A stretch of 64,000 nt of DNA from Cyclobacteriaceae bacterium (GCA_019638275.1 JAHBUC010000002.1:620001-684000), one strand, 5' to 3'; counted from the stretch's first letter, positions 18,162-26,442 are shown. A program made the numbers and translations. The notes: generated by a model not told the origin, from the letters alone.

Positions 18162-19625
18162 TTGTCCAACAAACCCAAAATCGGTCTGGCGATTGACATC
18201 GGCACCAGCAACATCAAAACACTTGTTGTTGATGCTGATGGAAAGGAATTATTTTCAAATCAATTTCCGTGTGTAACACATCATCCTGAACCAGGATTTT
18301 CCGAACAGGATGCGGAAAAAATTTTTAGAGACGTTTGTCGGGCAATTCAATCGTGCCCAACTGATATAAAGAGCGATATTTCGTTCATCAGCCTGAGCAG
18401 CGCCATGCATAGCGTGATGGCTGTTGATGAACACGGCAACCCGCTCACCCCGTTAATTATCTGGTCTGATTTGCGAAGCAAAGAGGAGAGCAACAGCATT
18501 CGCAAGAACAAACAACTTGTTGATCAACTTGTTCGAACTGGAACCCCTGTTCATCCCATGTCGCCTTTATGCAAGCTTATGTGGTGGCAGAAAAATGTGC
18601 CTGAAATAATCAAGCGCGCGCATAAATTCATTGGCATTAAAGAATACATCTGGTACAGATTTTTTGAATGCTATGAAGTGGATTTTGGAATTGCTTCGGC
18701 TACCGGCTTATTGGATATAGAAAAGAAATCATGGTTTGGTCCGGCTCTGGAATTGGCTGATATTAAAAGTGATAAATTATCAGCACCCGTTTCAGTTTAT
18801 CATCATCGTAGTATTTCCAATAATACTTTGTTGAGTGAGTTGGGGTTGCCCTCGCAAGTTCCGGTAGTAATCGGATCAAGTGATGGTTGCCTGGCACAAC
18901 TGGGAAGCGGGGCGATGGATTCAAATGCGCTCTCCTTAACCATCGGAACAAGTGGAGCGGTAAGAAGAGTGATAAGGGAAAAGAATAATACCTACAACCC
19001 GTTCGTATTTCGGTACCTGCTCGATGAAGACACTGTAATTGAGGGAGGCGCTACCAACAACGGTGCGGTTTTAATTGATTGGTTTCGAAAGAGTTTTTTG
19101 AACGAAACAATCAGCACAGAAAAATTTATTGAACGCGCTTTCACGGCACCTCCGGGCGCTGACGGGCTTCTTTTTCTTCCTTATATCTATGGAGAACGCG
19201 CTCCGCTATATGATCCGGATGCATCCGGTATTTTCTTGGGCATGCACCAGCAACATCGGCAGGAACATGTTATGCGCGCTTTGCTGGAAGGGATAGTTTT
19301 TGCGCTCTACGATATTGCCACGCTGATTGAAAGCAACAGCGGTGCATACGAGCACATTGTAGCAAGTGGAGGCTTTGTGCGTTCCCTCGACTGGATACAA
19401 CTTGTAGCGGATGTTTTCGGCAGGCCGGTTCATGTTCCGCAGCGCGAAGATGCTTCGGCTTGGGGGGCTGCCTTGTTGGGCTTCAGCACCCTTGATATTC
19501 CTACTCATGTTAATGTAGTACAGACGACCACCATTTATCCAAACGAATCGGTGCATCAGCAATACAAAGTCCAGCGGGAGCAATTCAAAAAATTACAGGT
19601 ATTGAGCCAATCGTTCCGGTCATGA
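18162..19625 (+). CDS. FGGY-family gluconokinase
   Basis: 487 residues. Phosphorylates a sugar acid or sugar with ATP; gluconate is favoured because the next gene is 6-phosphogluconate dehydrogenase. Motifs: GLAIDIGTSNIKTLVV (phosphate 1), WSDLRS, the GSSDGCLAQLGSGA and TIGTSGAVR region (adenosine/phosphate 2), and HIVASGGFVRS. The frame has no ATG near its start: translation must begin at TTG 18162 (protein start MSNKPKIGLAID), 13 nt after the ridA stop. Xylulokinase or another FGGY specificity cannot be excluded from sequence alone. Confidence 0.85.
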   Translation: MSNKPKIGLAIDIGTSNIKTLVVDADGKELFSNQFPCVTHHPEPGFSEQDAEKIFRDVCRAIQSCPTDIKSDISFISLSSAMHSVMAVDEHGNPLTPLIIWSDLRSKEESNSIRKNKQLVDQLVRTGTPVHPMSPLCKLMWWQKNVPEIIKRAHKFIGIKEYIWYRFFECYEVDFGIASATGLLDIEKKSWFGPALELADIKSDKLSAPVSVYHHRSISNNTLLSELGLPSQVPVVIGSSDGCLAQLGSGAMDSNALSLTIGTSGAVRRVIREKNNTYNPFVFRYLLDEDTVIEGGATNNGAVLIDWFRKSFLNETISTEKFIERAFTAPPGADGLLFLPYIYGERAPLYDPDASGIFLGMHQQHRQEHVMRALLEGIVFALYDIATLIESNSGAYEHIVASGGFVRSLDWIQLVADVFGRPVHVPQREDASAWGAALLGFSTLDIPTHVNVVQTTTIYPNESVHQQYKVQREQFKKLQVLSQSFRS

Positions 19626-19679
19626 GTCGGGGTTTATGAAAGAATGTTTTAATTTTAGCGTTCACCAAACCCCGTTCGC

Positions 19680-20576
19680 ATGCAACTCGGACTCATCGGC
19701 TTAGGTAAAATGGGCCACAATCTTGCACTGAACTTTACACGCAACAACCATAAAGTTTATGGGTACGACACCAGTACCGCGGCCATGGAACGACTGAAGG
19801 AAGATGGCGTGTCTACCTGTTCATCGCTTGAAGAAATGGTACACAACCTGCCCGCGCGAAAAATCATCTGGATTATGGTGCCCGCTGGAAAAACAATTGA
19901 TATCATCATCAACAACCTATCACAATACCTTCGGCCGGGTGATGTGATTATTGACGGGGGTAATTCAAATTACAAAGACACACAAACCCGTGGACGGGAA
20001 CTGGAAAAAGTTGGCATTCAGTTACTCGATTGCGGAACCAGCGGTGGGGTTGATGGCGCATTGCATGGCGTGTGTACCATGATTGGCGGAGCCCCCGATG
20101 TATTTAGTTACTGTGAACCACTATTCAAGTCCATCTCCGTTGAAAACGGATACCTGTATTGCGGGCCCATCGGCAGCGGTCATTTTGTAAAGATGGTACA
20201 CAACGGCATTGAGTACGGCATGATGCAGGCCATAGGTGAAGGCTTTGAGTTGATGAATAAATTCAATCCTGACCTGGACCTGGCTTCGGTTGCGCGCGTA
20301 TGGAATTATGGCTCGGTGGTACGCAGTTGGTTAATGGAATTATCGCAGCGTGCGCTTGAAAAGGATAAGAACCTGGAATCAATTAAAGGAGTAGCGCATT
20401 CTTCAGGCGAAGGCAAGTGGGCGGTAGAAAGTGCATTGGACATGGGCGTGTCGTTGCCGGTTATTACCCTTTCGTTACTGATGCGTTACCGCACACAAAC
20501 CGATGACACTCTTTCCGGCAAACTGGTTGCAGCCTTACGCAATGAGTTTGGTGGACATGGTGTGGAGCGGAAATAA
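19680..20576 (+). CDS. gnd: 6-phosphogluconate dehydrogenase, short decarboxylating type
   Basis: 298 residues, the length of the short NAD-type enzyme (YqeC/GndA-like) rather than the ~470-residue classical one. N-terminal Rossmann motif GLIGLGKMGHNLA, the GGNSNYKDT and CGTSGGVDGA substrate motifs, and GHFVKMVHNGIEYGMMQA with the catalytic Lys. It oxidises and decarboxylates 6-phosphogluconate to ribulose 5-phosphate, the step after the upstream kinase, so the pair forms a gluconate route into the pentose phosphate pathway. The gene lies 54 nt after the kinase. Confidence 0.9.
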   Translation: MQLGLIGLGKMGHNLALNFTRNNHKVYGYDTSTAAMERLKEDGVSTCSSLEEMVHNLPARKIIWIMVPAGKTIDIIINNLSQYLRPGDVIIDGGNSNYKDTQTRGRELEKVGIQLLDCGTSGGVDGALHGVCTMIGGAPDVFSYCEPLFKSISVENGYLYCGPIGSGHFVKMVHNGIEYGMMQAIGEGFELMNKFNPDLDLASVARVWNYGSVVRSWLMELSQRALEKDKNLESIKGVAHSSGEGKWAVESALDMGVSLPVITLSLLMRYRTQTDDTLSGKLVAALRNEFGGHGVERK

Positions 20577-20615
20577 AACCGATTCAAAAAAATGCATTGA
20601 ACGCAAGGGCAAAAG

Positions 20616-21118
20616 GAAATCCTCGACCCTCCACGTATCTCTGCGCATACTCCGTGATCTCTGCGGTAAAATTGTAAATTCATTTAAACCGCAGAGTGCG
20701 CTGAGAAGATCGCAGAGGGCCGCTGAGGTGATAATCAGTTTTCAGTCGTCTTTGTCTGTGTGCATTATGAAAAACAACTTAGTGATTTCTAAGGTTTAGG
20801 TTTTTGCCTAAGAAATCTTCGACCCTCCGCGTATCTCTGCGCATACTCCGCGATCTCTGCGGTAAAATTGTAAATTCATTTAAACCGCAGAGTGCGCTGA
20901 GAAGATCGCAGAGGGCCGCAGAGCTGATAATCAGTTTTCAGTCGTCTTTGTTAGCGTCAATTCTGAAAAAAACTTAGTGATTTCTATTGTGGTTTTCGTC
21001 TAAGAAATCCTCGACCCTCTGCGTATCTCTGCGCATTACTTTGCGGCCTCTGCGGTAAGAGGGTAGGTATTTTTTAACCTATCCGTCCTTCGTGTAAAAA
21101 CTTTGTGCGCTCTGTGGT
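20616..21118. repeat. Tandem array of ~196-bp units with long imperfect hairpins
   Basis: Two full copies and one partial. Anchor GACCCT begins at 20625, 20821 and 21013, giving periods of 196 and 192. Each full unit has a hairpin whose perfect 9-bp core is CTCTGCGGT / ACCGCAGAG (20659-20667 with 20688-20696; 20855-20863 with 20884-20892) around a 20-nt AT-rich loop, extended by about 20 further imperfectly paired bases. Units 1 and 2 differ at only a few positions over the hairpin. The third unit keeps the left arm and then diverges. The array fills the 562-nt gap between two convergent genes. I see no credible gene inside. Confidence 0.85.
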
Positions 21119-21138
21119 TTTGGATTTTTGGTGTATGA

Positions 21139-22275
21139 TTATGATAGCGCCTGTTCCAAATCCTGAATCAAATCCTCCACTTCTTCAATCCCAACTGAGA
21201 ACCGTACCAGGTTATCCGTTACGTTAATCCTGGCACGTTCTTCCGCGCTCATTTTTGCATGCGATGTTTTTACCGGTGAACAAATGGTGCTTTCCACTCC
21301 GCCCAAACTCAATGCGCGTTTAATCAACTTCAGTCGGTTCATAAAACCATGTGGATCACCCAGTACTTCAAAGGAAAGCATCCCTCCAAAGCCACCCGGC
21401 ATCTGCGCTTTGGCAATCGTGTGTCCGGGATGATCGGGCAAACCGGGGTAATACACCTTTCCTATTTTTTTATGCGTCTTCAACCACTGCGCCAGTTTCA
21501 ATGCATTTTCATTTTGCTGCCGAACACGCAGCACAATGGTTTTTAAACTGCGCTCCACCATCCAGCAGGTATGCGCATCCAACGATCCGCCAAAATGAAA
21601 CGCACTGTTCCAGATTTGCTTGGTGTGCGCGGCTGAGGCCACGGCCACACCACAACACAAGTCACTGTGCCCGCCAATGTATTTTGTTCCGCTATGCGTC
21701 ACCACATCAATGCCAAGGTCAATTGGATTTTGATTGACCGGAGAGGCAAACGTATTATCGATAATGGTGATGAGGTTGTGCTTTTTGGCAATAGCGCCAA
21801 CAGCTTTGATATCCGTAATGGTAAGTGTTGGGTTAGAGGGTGTTTCAATATAGATCAATTTGGTGTTGGGCTGGATGGCTTGTTCGAATGCTTCGGGTTT
21901 GGTGCCATCCACCAGGGTAAAGTCGATGCCGAATTTTGGAAACTCTACGGCCACCGCGTTAAATGTGCCGCCATACAAATCGTTTTGAAGCACGGCATGA
22001 TCGCCTTGTTTAAGAAAGGCAAAGAAAGAAGTCATGATTGCGGCCAGACCGGAGCTGAACACCAGCGCATCTTCCCCGTTTTCGAGGGCGGCCATCTTTT
22101 GTGCCACAGCTCGTTGGTTGGGCGTGTTGAAGTAGCGCGGGTATTGCGTTTCTCCTGGGCCTTCATAGTCGTAGGCAGATGCCGGGAAGATGGGATTAAC
22201 CGTGCCTTTGTGCAGGGAATCTCCGGGTGAGCCTGCATGAACGCTTTGTGTCAGTTTGGATGAGCCGTGTGCCAT
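21139..22275 (-). CDS. PLP-dependent trans-sulfuration enzyme (cystathionine gamma-synthase/lyase family)
   Basis: 378 residues, Cys/Met metabolism PLP-enzyme family. The PLP Lys is Lys198 in THSGTKYIGGHSDL; substrate/PLP motifs SSGLAAI, NDLYGGTF and ETPSNPTL are in order, and the C-terminal LSLGGVESTICSP is typical. The reaction (gamma-synthase, gamma-lyase, beta-lyase or methionine gamma-lyase) cannot be fixed from these motifs. It is monocistronic and convergent with gnd across the hairpin array. A 187-residue frame on the opposite strand is a shadow. Confidence 0.9.
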   Translation of the reverse strand: MAHGSSKLTQSVHAGSPGDSLHKGTVNPIFPASAYDYEGPGETQYPRYFNTPNQRAVAQKMAALENGEDALVFSSGLAAIMTSFFAFLKQGDHAVLQNDLYGGTFNAVAVEFPKFGIDFTLVDGTKPEAFEQAIQPNTKLIYIETPSNPTLTITDIKAVGAIAKKHNLITIIDNTFASPVNQNPIDLGIDVVTHSGTKYIGGHSDLCCGVAVASAAHTKQIWNSAFHFGGSLDAHTCWMVERSLKTIVLRVRQQNENALKLAQWLKTHKKIGKVYYPGLPDHPGHTIAKAQMPGGFGGMLSFEVLGDPHGFMNRLKLIKRALSLGGVESTICSPVKTSHAKMSAEERARINVTDNLVRFSVGIEEVEDLIQDLEQALS

Positions 22276-22404
22276 AGGAGTTTTACAAGTTTGCCGAAAG
22301 ATACTGGGTTGCGACCATGTTACAGAAGAGTTTTTTTGCGGGTGGGTAAAAAGCGATCACCTTTTTTAGTACTTTAAACGCCACAAACACCAACCCCGAA
22401 AGTG

Positions 22405-22719
22405 ATGAGCAAGAAAATTTCAAAAGCCAAGGCCAGGAAGATGGCCAACAAGTTCAGAAAAGACGGTAAAGGAATCAGCTCCGTAAATTTCACTGCCGAG
22501 CAGTTTGAGCGCCTGTTAAGGGAACCCAACTGCGCGGGCATTCGCGTGTACAATGCGTATGATGAGGACAAAAAGGAATTCACTATGTTTTTGGTAGGCA
22601 CAGATGCGAATGGAAATAACCTGTTGCCTTCTAAAGATGATTTAGAAGATAGTGATCCGTATTCTATTGAGAATGACGGCCAAAGATGCCCACCTGTATG
22701 TCCCCCGAACGACTTGTAA
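22405..22719 (+). CDS. Small protein with Cys-Pro tail (CPPVCPPNDL)
   Basis: 104 residues, no signal peptide. A basic N-terminus (MSKKISKAKARKMANKFRKD) is followed by a compact domain (VNFTAEQFERLLREPNCAGIRVYNAYDED) and an acidic C-terminal part that ends QRCPPVCPPNDL. I recall similar ~100-residue Bacteroidota proteins with a CPxxCPP-type end but no known function. It starts a same-strand group with two seven-helix membrane proteins, a kinase and a regulator; the gap to the next gene is 35 nt. The GTG at 22402 directly before the ATG is an alternative start. Confidence 0.7.
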   Translation: MSKKISKAKARKMANKFRKDGKGISSVNFTAEQFERLLREPNCAGIRVYNAYDEDKKEFTMFLVGTDANGNNLLPSKDDLEDSDPYSIENDGQRCPPVCPPNDL

Positions 22720-22754
22720 AAGTATAGCCTGATGGCCAATAATTTATTCGTTGA

Positions 22755-23420
22755 ATGCAGTTATTCAATCTCTCTAACTATTCACAATGGTTTGGAAGTA
22801 TCATTGTAATGCTTGTTTGTGTTTTTTATTATAAGGAAAGGCCTATTTATATCAGAATGTTAGGCGTGTTCGGGATAACAAGTATTGTATTTCAAGGTTT
22901 TCAAAGGCTTTCAGATTTCTTTTTCAATAGCAAGGGCTTAAATGAGATAGGAGATGCCTACGTCTTTTTTGAAGGAATACTTCTTCCACTTGTGTTTTAT
23001 TACGCGGTACAAAATCCGATATATCGCAGGTGGATCATAGGGGGTATTTTTCTTTATGTGATAATATATGGTTGTGCTTTTCTTTTTTTTAACGAATATT
23101 TTTATTCGATCATTCGTGGCGCACGGGATTTGTTAATGATTCTTTTGTCAATAAGTTATTTCGTCTATTTAATGCGGACTCTTCCGGAAGAGGATTTGCT
23201 CAAGTTTCCGATGTTTTGGATCAACACTGCTGCACTTATCTTTTTTTCAGGCACATTCATTTTATCATACCTGATGGATTACATCATGGCGGTAATGCGG
23301 GATCAATTTGTGCATTTTTGGACTTTTCGAAATTTCTTTCGTTTTGCTTTTTGCCTGGTGCTGGCCTATGCGGGTTGGCTTAATCTTAAGACTATTCGCG
23401 CAACTCAACGCTTAAATTGA
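22755..23420 (+). CDS. Seven-helix integral membrane protein, paralog A
   Basis: 221 residues, almost entirely hydrophobic. I count seven helices, at about 9-26, 30-50, 67-85, 92-112, 122-140, 151-176 and 187-210. Short conserved loops stand out: GDAYVFFEG, RGARDLL, LPEEDLLKFPMFWIN and FWTFRNFFR, all repeated nearly unchanged in the next gene. No enzyme motif. I do not recognise a named family. With the histidine kinase downstream having one helix, these proteins could supply its missing sensor part; that is an inference from order only. Confidence 0.7.
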   Translation: MQLFNLSNYSQWFGSIIVMLVCVFYYKERPIYIRMLGVFGITSIVFQGFQRLSDFFFNSKGLNEIGDAYVFFEGILLPLVFYYAVQNPIYRRWIIGGIFLYVIIYGCAFLFFNEYFYSIIRGARDLLMILLSISYFVYLMRTLPEEDLLKFPMFWINTAALIFFSGTFILSYLMDYIMAVMRDQFVHFWTFRNFFRFAFCLVLAYAGWLNLKTIRATQRLN

Positions 23421-23430
23421 TTGGGGTGTT

Positions 23431-24087
23431 ATGACAAAGCTTGAGATATTCAGAATCTCAACCTACTTTCAATGGTTTATAAGCTTGGTAGTAATTTTAG
23501 CTAGCTCAATAAGCTATTTCAAGAGACCGAATTATATAAAGGCATTGTTTTATTATGGGATTACCAGTTTTACTTTCTCCACTCTTATTCAATTTATAAG
23601 AATCAGAGACAATCATTTGATAAATGCGTATGTGTTTTTGGAAGCACTTATTCTTTCGTTCTTGTATTATCAAGTTAGTAACAGCTTAGTATTGCGAAGG
23701 ATGATAATTGTTGGAGTTATCAGTTACGTTATTTTTTATTTTTCCGCTTACCTTTATTTCCCAACGTATGTGTTCTCTGCAATTCGAGCAGGTAGAGACC
23801 TGCTGTTGATTCTATTTTCAGTTAGTTATTTTATCTATTTGCTTCGCCAACTTCCAGAAGATGACTTGATGAAATTTCCGATGTTTTGGATAAACGCAGC
23901 TGTTGTTATTTTCTTTTCTGGTGTATTTATGTTGTCTTACTTTCGGGATTACATTGTACTGGTACTAAAAGATGATACAGCTGGTTTTTGGGCGTTCCGA
24001 AACTTTTTCAGCACAGCCTATTGGCTGGTACTTGCTTATGCGGGTTGGCTTAATTTGCAATCCATTCGCGCGCAAAAATCCGGTTAA
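23431..24087 (+). CDS. Seven-helix integral membrane protein, paralog B
   Basis: 218 residues, 10 nt after paralog A and clearly duplicated from it: NAYVFLEALIL, RAGRDLLLILFSVSYFIYLL, LPEDDLMKFPMFWIN, FWAFRNFF and LAYAGWLNLQSIRA align without gaps. The extra-membrane loops and the first two helices differ more, as expected if the two copies bind different partners or ligands. The base composition of both copies is more AT-rich than their neighbours. 42 nt separate it from the kinase start. Confidence 0.7.
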   Translation: MTKLEIFRISTYFQWFISLVVILASSISYFKRPNYIKALFYYGITSFTFSTLIQFIRIRDNHLINAYVFLEALILSFLYYQVSNSLVLRRMIIVGVISYVIFYFSAYLYFPTYVFSAIRAGRDLLLILFSVSYFIYLLRQLPEDDLMKFPMFWINAAVVIFFSGVFMLSYFRDYIVLVLKDDTAGFWAFRNFFSTAYWLVLAYAGWLNLQSIRAQKSG

Positions 24088-24129
24088 CGCCATTAGGCGC
24101 TCTTGCATTCGCTTTGTATACTTGTTGTC

Positions 24130-24906
24130 GTGGAACAACAGGCACTTTCCGATTTCACCGTCTTATTCATATTCGCCACGTCCGGCATGCTCATCCTGGC
24201 CGGGGGCATCGTTTTTTTTGTGCTCTTTTATAAAAAGCGCATGCTCGAAGCACGCCTGCGCGAGCAAAACCTGGAGGTGATGTACCAGCAAAAAATGATG
24301 GAGGCAGCCCTCGAGTCGCAGGAGAGTGAGCGCAAGCGCGTGGCAGCCGACCTGCACGATGGCATTGGTGCCATGCTGTCGGCTGTGCGTATGAACCTAG
24401 GTACGTTGGCCCGCACCGAATCGGTGAGTGCTGAAACCATACAGCCGGTAAAAACCATGCTGGATGAAACCATTGAATCCGTGCGTAAAATCAGTCGCGA
24501 CCTGCTGCCTTCCACGCTGGAAAAGTTCGGGCTTAATGTTGCCTTGAAAGAAATGTGTGAGCGCTTTCAGAGTTTAACGGATGCCGGCATCACCTATGCT
24601 GAGCAAGGAGAGGCTGTTCCGATGGAAAAGTCGCGTGAAATTTTCGTGTTTCGAATTGTTCAGGAGTTAATCAACAATGCGCTGAAGCATGCTAATGCCA
24701 GCGCCATTTCGGTACGCGTAAATTGGGGCATGCAACTTCTAATTGTTGTAACCGATAATGGCAAAGGCTTTTCAGCTGATGAGCAACCCAAAGGCCTTGG
24801 CTTATTCAACATGCAAAACCGGGCGCGTGTGTTGCACGGCACGTTTATCATTGAACCACATAAGCCTTCCGGCACAAAAGCCACACTAACCGTTCCGTTA
24901 ACATGA
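24130..24906 (+). CDS. Histidine kinase, HisKA_3 (NarX/LiaS-type)
   Basis: 258 residues. One N-terminal transmembrane helix (about 10-32), a short coiled coil (about 35-65), the HisKA_3 dimerisation domain with phospho-acceptor His76 in ADLHDGIGAML, and an HATPase_c domain with N box ELINNALKHANA, G1 DNGKGF and G2 GLGLFNMQNRA. There is no sizeable sensor domain, so input should come from a partner. I chose GTG 24130 (protein MEQQALSDFTV), because the upstream TTG at 24103 adds residues unlike a start. Its stop overlaps the regulator start by 4 nt, indicating a translationally coupled pair. Confidence 0.88.
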   Translation: MEQQALSDFTVLFIFATSGMLILAGGIVFFVLFYKKRMLEARLREQNLEVMYQQKMMEAALESQESERKRVAADLHDGIGAMLSAVRMNLGTLARTESVSAETIQPVKTMLDETIESVRKISRDLLPSTLEKFGLNVALKEMCERFQSLTDAGITYAEQGEAVPMEKSREIFVFRIVQELINNALKHANASAISVRVNWGMQLLIVVTDNGKGFSADEQPKGLGLFNMQNRARVLHGTFIIEPHKPSGTKATLTVPLT

Positions 24907-25568
24907 CCAAAAAAATTACCCGCGACATAAACGTTTACATTGCCGATGACCACACGCTTTTTCGCAAAGCGATGGTGAACCTGCTGCGTACGTTTAGCCG
25001 CGTGAATGAAGTAAAAGATGCAGAGAACGGAAAAGAATTGCTGGAACTGGTGAAGAAGGAGCCGCCACAAGTGGTGGTGGTAGACATGCAAATGCCGGTA
25101 ATGGATGGCGTGGAGACATGCGAAAACCTGGTGAAGAAATACCCGGATGTTAAAGTGATTATGCTCACCATGCACGACAGTGAGAAATACATTTTGCACA
25201 TGGTGGAGTTGGGTGTGCATGCCTTTTTGTTAAAGAACACCGAACCCGAAGAACTTGAGCATGCCATCTATACCGTGCATGATAAAGACTTTTACCACAA
25301 CGATTTGGTGGCGAATGTACTTCGCAAGAGTGTACGTGAGCAATTGGAAGCAAGGCGCCCCGAATTCTCAAATGTGAACATTACCGATCGGGAAAAGGAG
25401 ATACTGCACCTTATCTGCAAAGAGCTAACCATCAAGGAAATTGCCCAACGCCTCAACCTCAGCGAGCACACCGTTCGCAACCACCGCACCAACCTCATGG
25501 AAAAAATCGGTGCCGAAAATGCGATTGGTCTGGTGCGCTTTGCCTATGAATCGGGTTTGATTACATAG
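24903..25568 (+). CDS. Response regulator, NarL/FixJ family
   Basis: 221 residues. Receiver domain with the acid pair in IADDHTLF, phospho-acceptor Asp61 in VVDMQMPVMDG, Thr in MLTMHD, and Lys in FLLKN; then a linker and a LuxR/GerE-type helix-turn-helix (about 150-215; ITDREKEILHLICKELTIKEIA, split here across the recognition helix LSEHTVRNHRTN). It is the partner of the kinase whose stop it overlaps. Targets unknown; the seven-helix operon itself is an obvious candidate. Confidence 0.93.
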   Translation: MTKKITRDINVYIADDHTLFRKAMVNLLRTFSRVNEVKDAENGKELLELVKKEPPQVVVVDMQMPVMDGVETCENLVKKYPDVKVIMLTMHDSEKYILHMVELGVHAFLLKNTEPEELEHAIYTVHDKDFYHNDLVANVLRKSVREQLEARRPEFSNVNITDREKEILHLICKELTIKEIAQRLNLSEHTVRNHRTNLMEKIGAENAIGLVRFAYESGLIT

Positions 25569-25883
25569 CCCATCAGTTTACCTATCTGAACCTGCGAAAA
25601 GGTTCCTCGAAAAGTTGATTTGGGGTTGCGTAGCGATGTATTTCGCTGCATGCACGACCGAAAACCGGATAAATCCCACATAGTAGAATAGTACCATTTT
25701 TATAGTAAAAAAGTACTACGTCACTTCCCTCACAATCGCTGCATCTTGGACATTTATTCCTCATTATCAGCCACTTACAAAATTTGATCATTTTCCGGTA
25801 TCTGTTGGTGTGGTTTCTTCCAAAATGTCATAGCGTGCTTATGCTGATCTTCAAAGGCGTTTCAGGTTAATTATTTAGGTTTT
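25569..25883. other. Gene-poor 315-nt stretch with a hairpin and a dyad motif
   Basis: Between the response regulator and the degenerate receiver. It holds a small stem-loop around 25628-25650 (AGCGA / TCGCT with flanking TGC/GCA) and the AGTA-rich dyad at 25683-25720. The minus strand has a 69-codon open frame with a CPRCSDC cluster, but no start signal or coding character that I trust; it may be an intergenic repeat that happens to be open. Confidence 0.4.
25692..25707. promoter_or_regulatory. TACCATTTTTATAGTA dyad, copy 1
   Basis: A 16-nt sequence with TACnAT / ATnGTA symmetry around five A/T pairs, set among further AGTA copies at 25683, 25690 and 25712. The same 16 nt recurs exactly at 35345-35360, 9.6 kb away. 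Both copies are intergenic. The exact recurrence suggests a binding site or a mobile short repeat. Confidence 0.4.
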
Positions 25884-26246
25884 ATGAAAGTCCTTGTGGT
25901 TCATCGGCAAAAAGAGGTTGCTGATCAGGTTCGTCAGGCATTGAGCAGCACAGAGCCGTACATCCGGTTTTTTACTTCCGGGTTGGACGGGCTGTTGCAG
26001 GCAAAGGTGCAGGAGTTTGACCTGATTGTATGCGGCACCGATTTGCCGGTGATCACCGGGTTTGAGCTGGTGCGCTCATTACGCAACAGTTCTGTAAACG
26101 CGAATACCGCAGTGGTGTTTCTGGCCGATGAGCCAGACGTTCGGGCTGAACATTTGAACAAGGCATTAAAGGTGGCCGGTACCCTGACCACCCGCGACAT
26201 GTCCGAGCAACTGCCGGTGATTGTAGGAGAATACTTTCCGCATTGA
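25884..26246 (+). CDS. Degenerate stand-alone receiver domain
   Basis: 120 residues with the receiver fold pattern (KVLVVHRQKEVADQVRQAL; FDLIVCGTDLPVITGFELV; NTAVVFLAD). Key residues are lost: the phospho-acceptor Asp is Gly51 (the residue four before the Pro of the DLP motif), the acidic pair after strand 1 is His-Arg, the strand-4 Ser/Thr is Ala, and the strand-5 Lys is not kept (LTTRD). It should not be phosphorylated in the usual way and may act as a binding or adaptor module. It stands alone downstream of the kinase/regulator pair. Confidence 0.8.
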   Translation: MKVLVVHRQKEVADQVRQALSSTEPYIRFFTSGLDGLLQAKVQEFDLIVCGTDLPVITGFELVRSLRNSSVNANTAVVFLADEPDVRAEHLNKALKVAGTLTTRDMSEQLPVIVGEYFPH

Positions 26247-26442
26247 TGATTCAGTGCGGTAACACCATAGTGTTATGCCACGCAAAACCCTCTCAAGCGA
26301 ATGCGTGCATTCGCACATTAGTTGGCTCCCAACCCTCCACTCCCGCGCCATGCGGGAGTTGGAAGGACGGGTAAGAAAATTACGATGATCCCCTGAGGCA
26401 ATCGTTCAAAAATGCGTAGCACGGAAGTGCTGCGCATTTTTT
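26247..26442 (+). ncRNA. Candidate structured RNA ending in a terminator
   Basis: The 196 nt after the receiver stop contain four hairpins in a row: TAACAC/GTGTTA (about 26260-26276), CGAATGC-GT-GCATTCG (about 26298-26313), CTCCCGC-GCCAT-GCGGGAG with an extended imperfect stem (26340-26358), and the terminator at 26411-26442. No open frame of note. This could be the long 3' UTR of the receiver mRNA or an independent small RNA; I do not recognise 6S, SRP, tmRNA or RNase P signatures. Confidence 0.3.

Noticed and set aside
20616..21118. CRISPR array
   Set aside because: Units are ~196 bp and nearly identical along most of their length, with no short repeat/unique spacer pattern and no cas gene.
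21667..22230. 187-codon plus-strand frame
   Set aside because: Antisense to the trans-sulfuration enzyme with clear PLP motifs.
22374..22739. 121-codon minus-strand frame
   Set aside because: Antisense to the small CPPVCPP-tailed gene, which has a start signal and a family-like C-terminus.
24660..25220. 186-codon minus-strand frame rich in His/Phe
   Set aside because: Antisense across the kinase/regulator junction; composition not protein-like.
25582..25791. 69-codon minus-strand frame with CPRCSDC
   Set aside because: No ribosome site or family match; it spans a hairpin and the dyad and may be a repeat that happens to be open. Kept only as part of the gap description.
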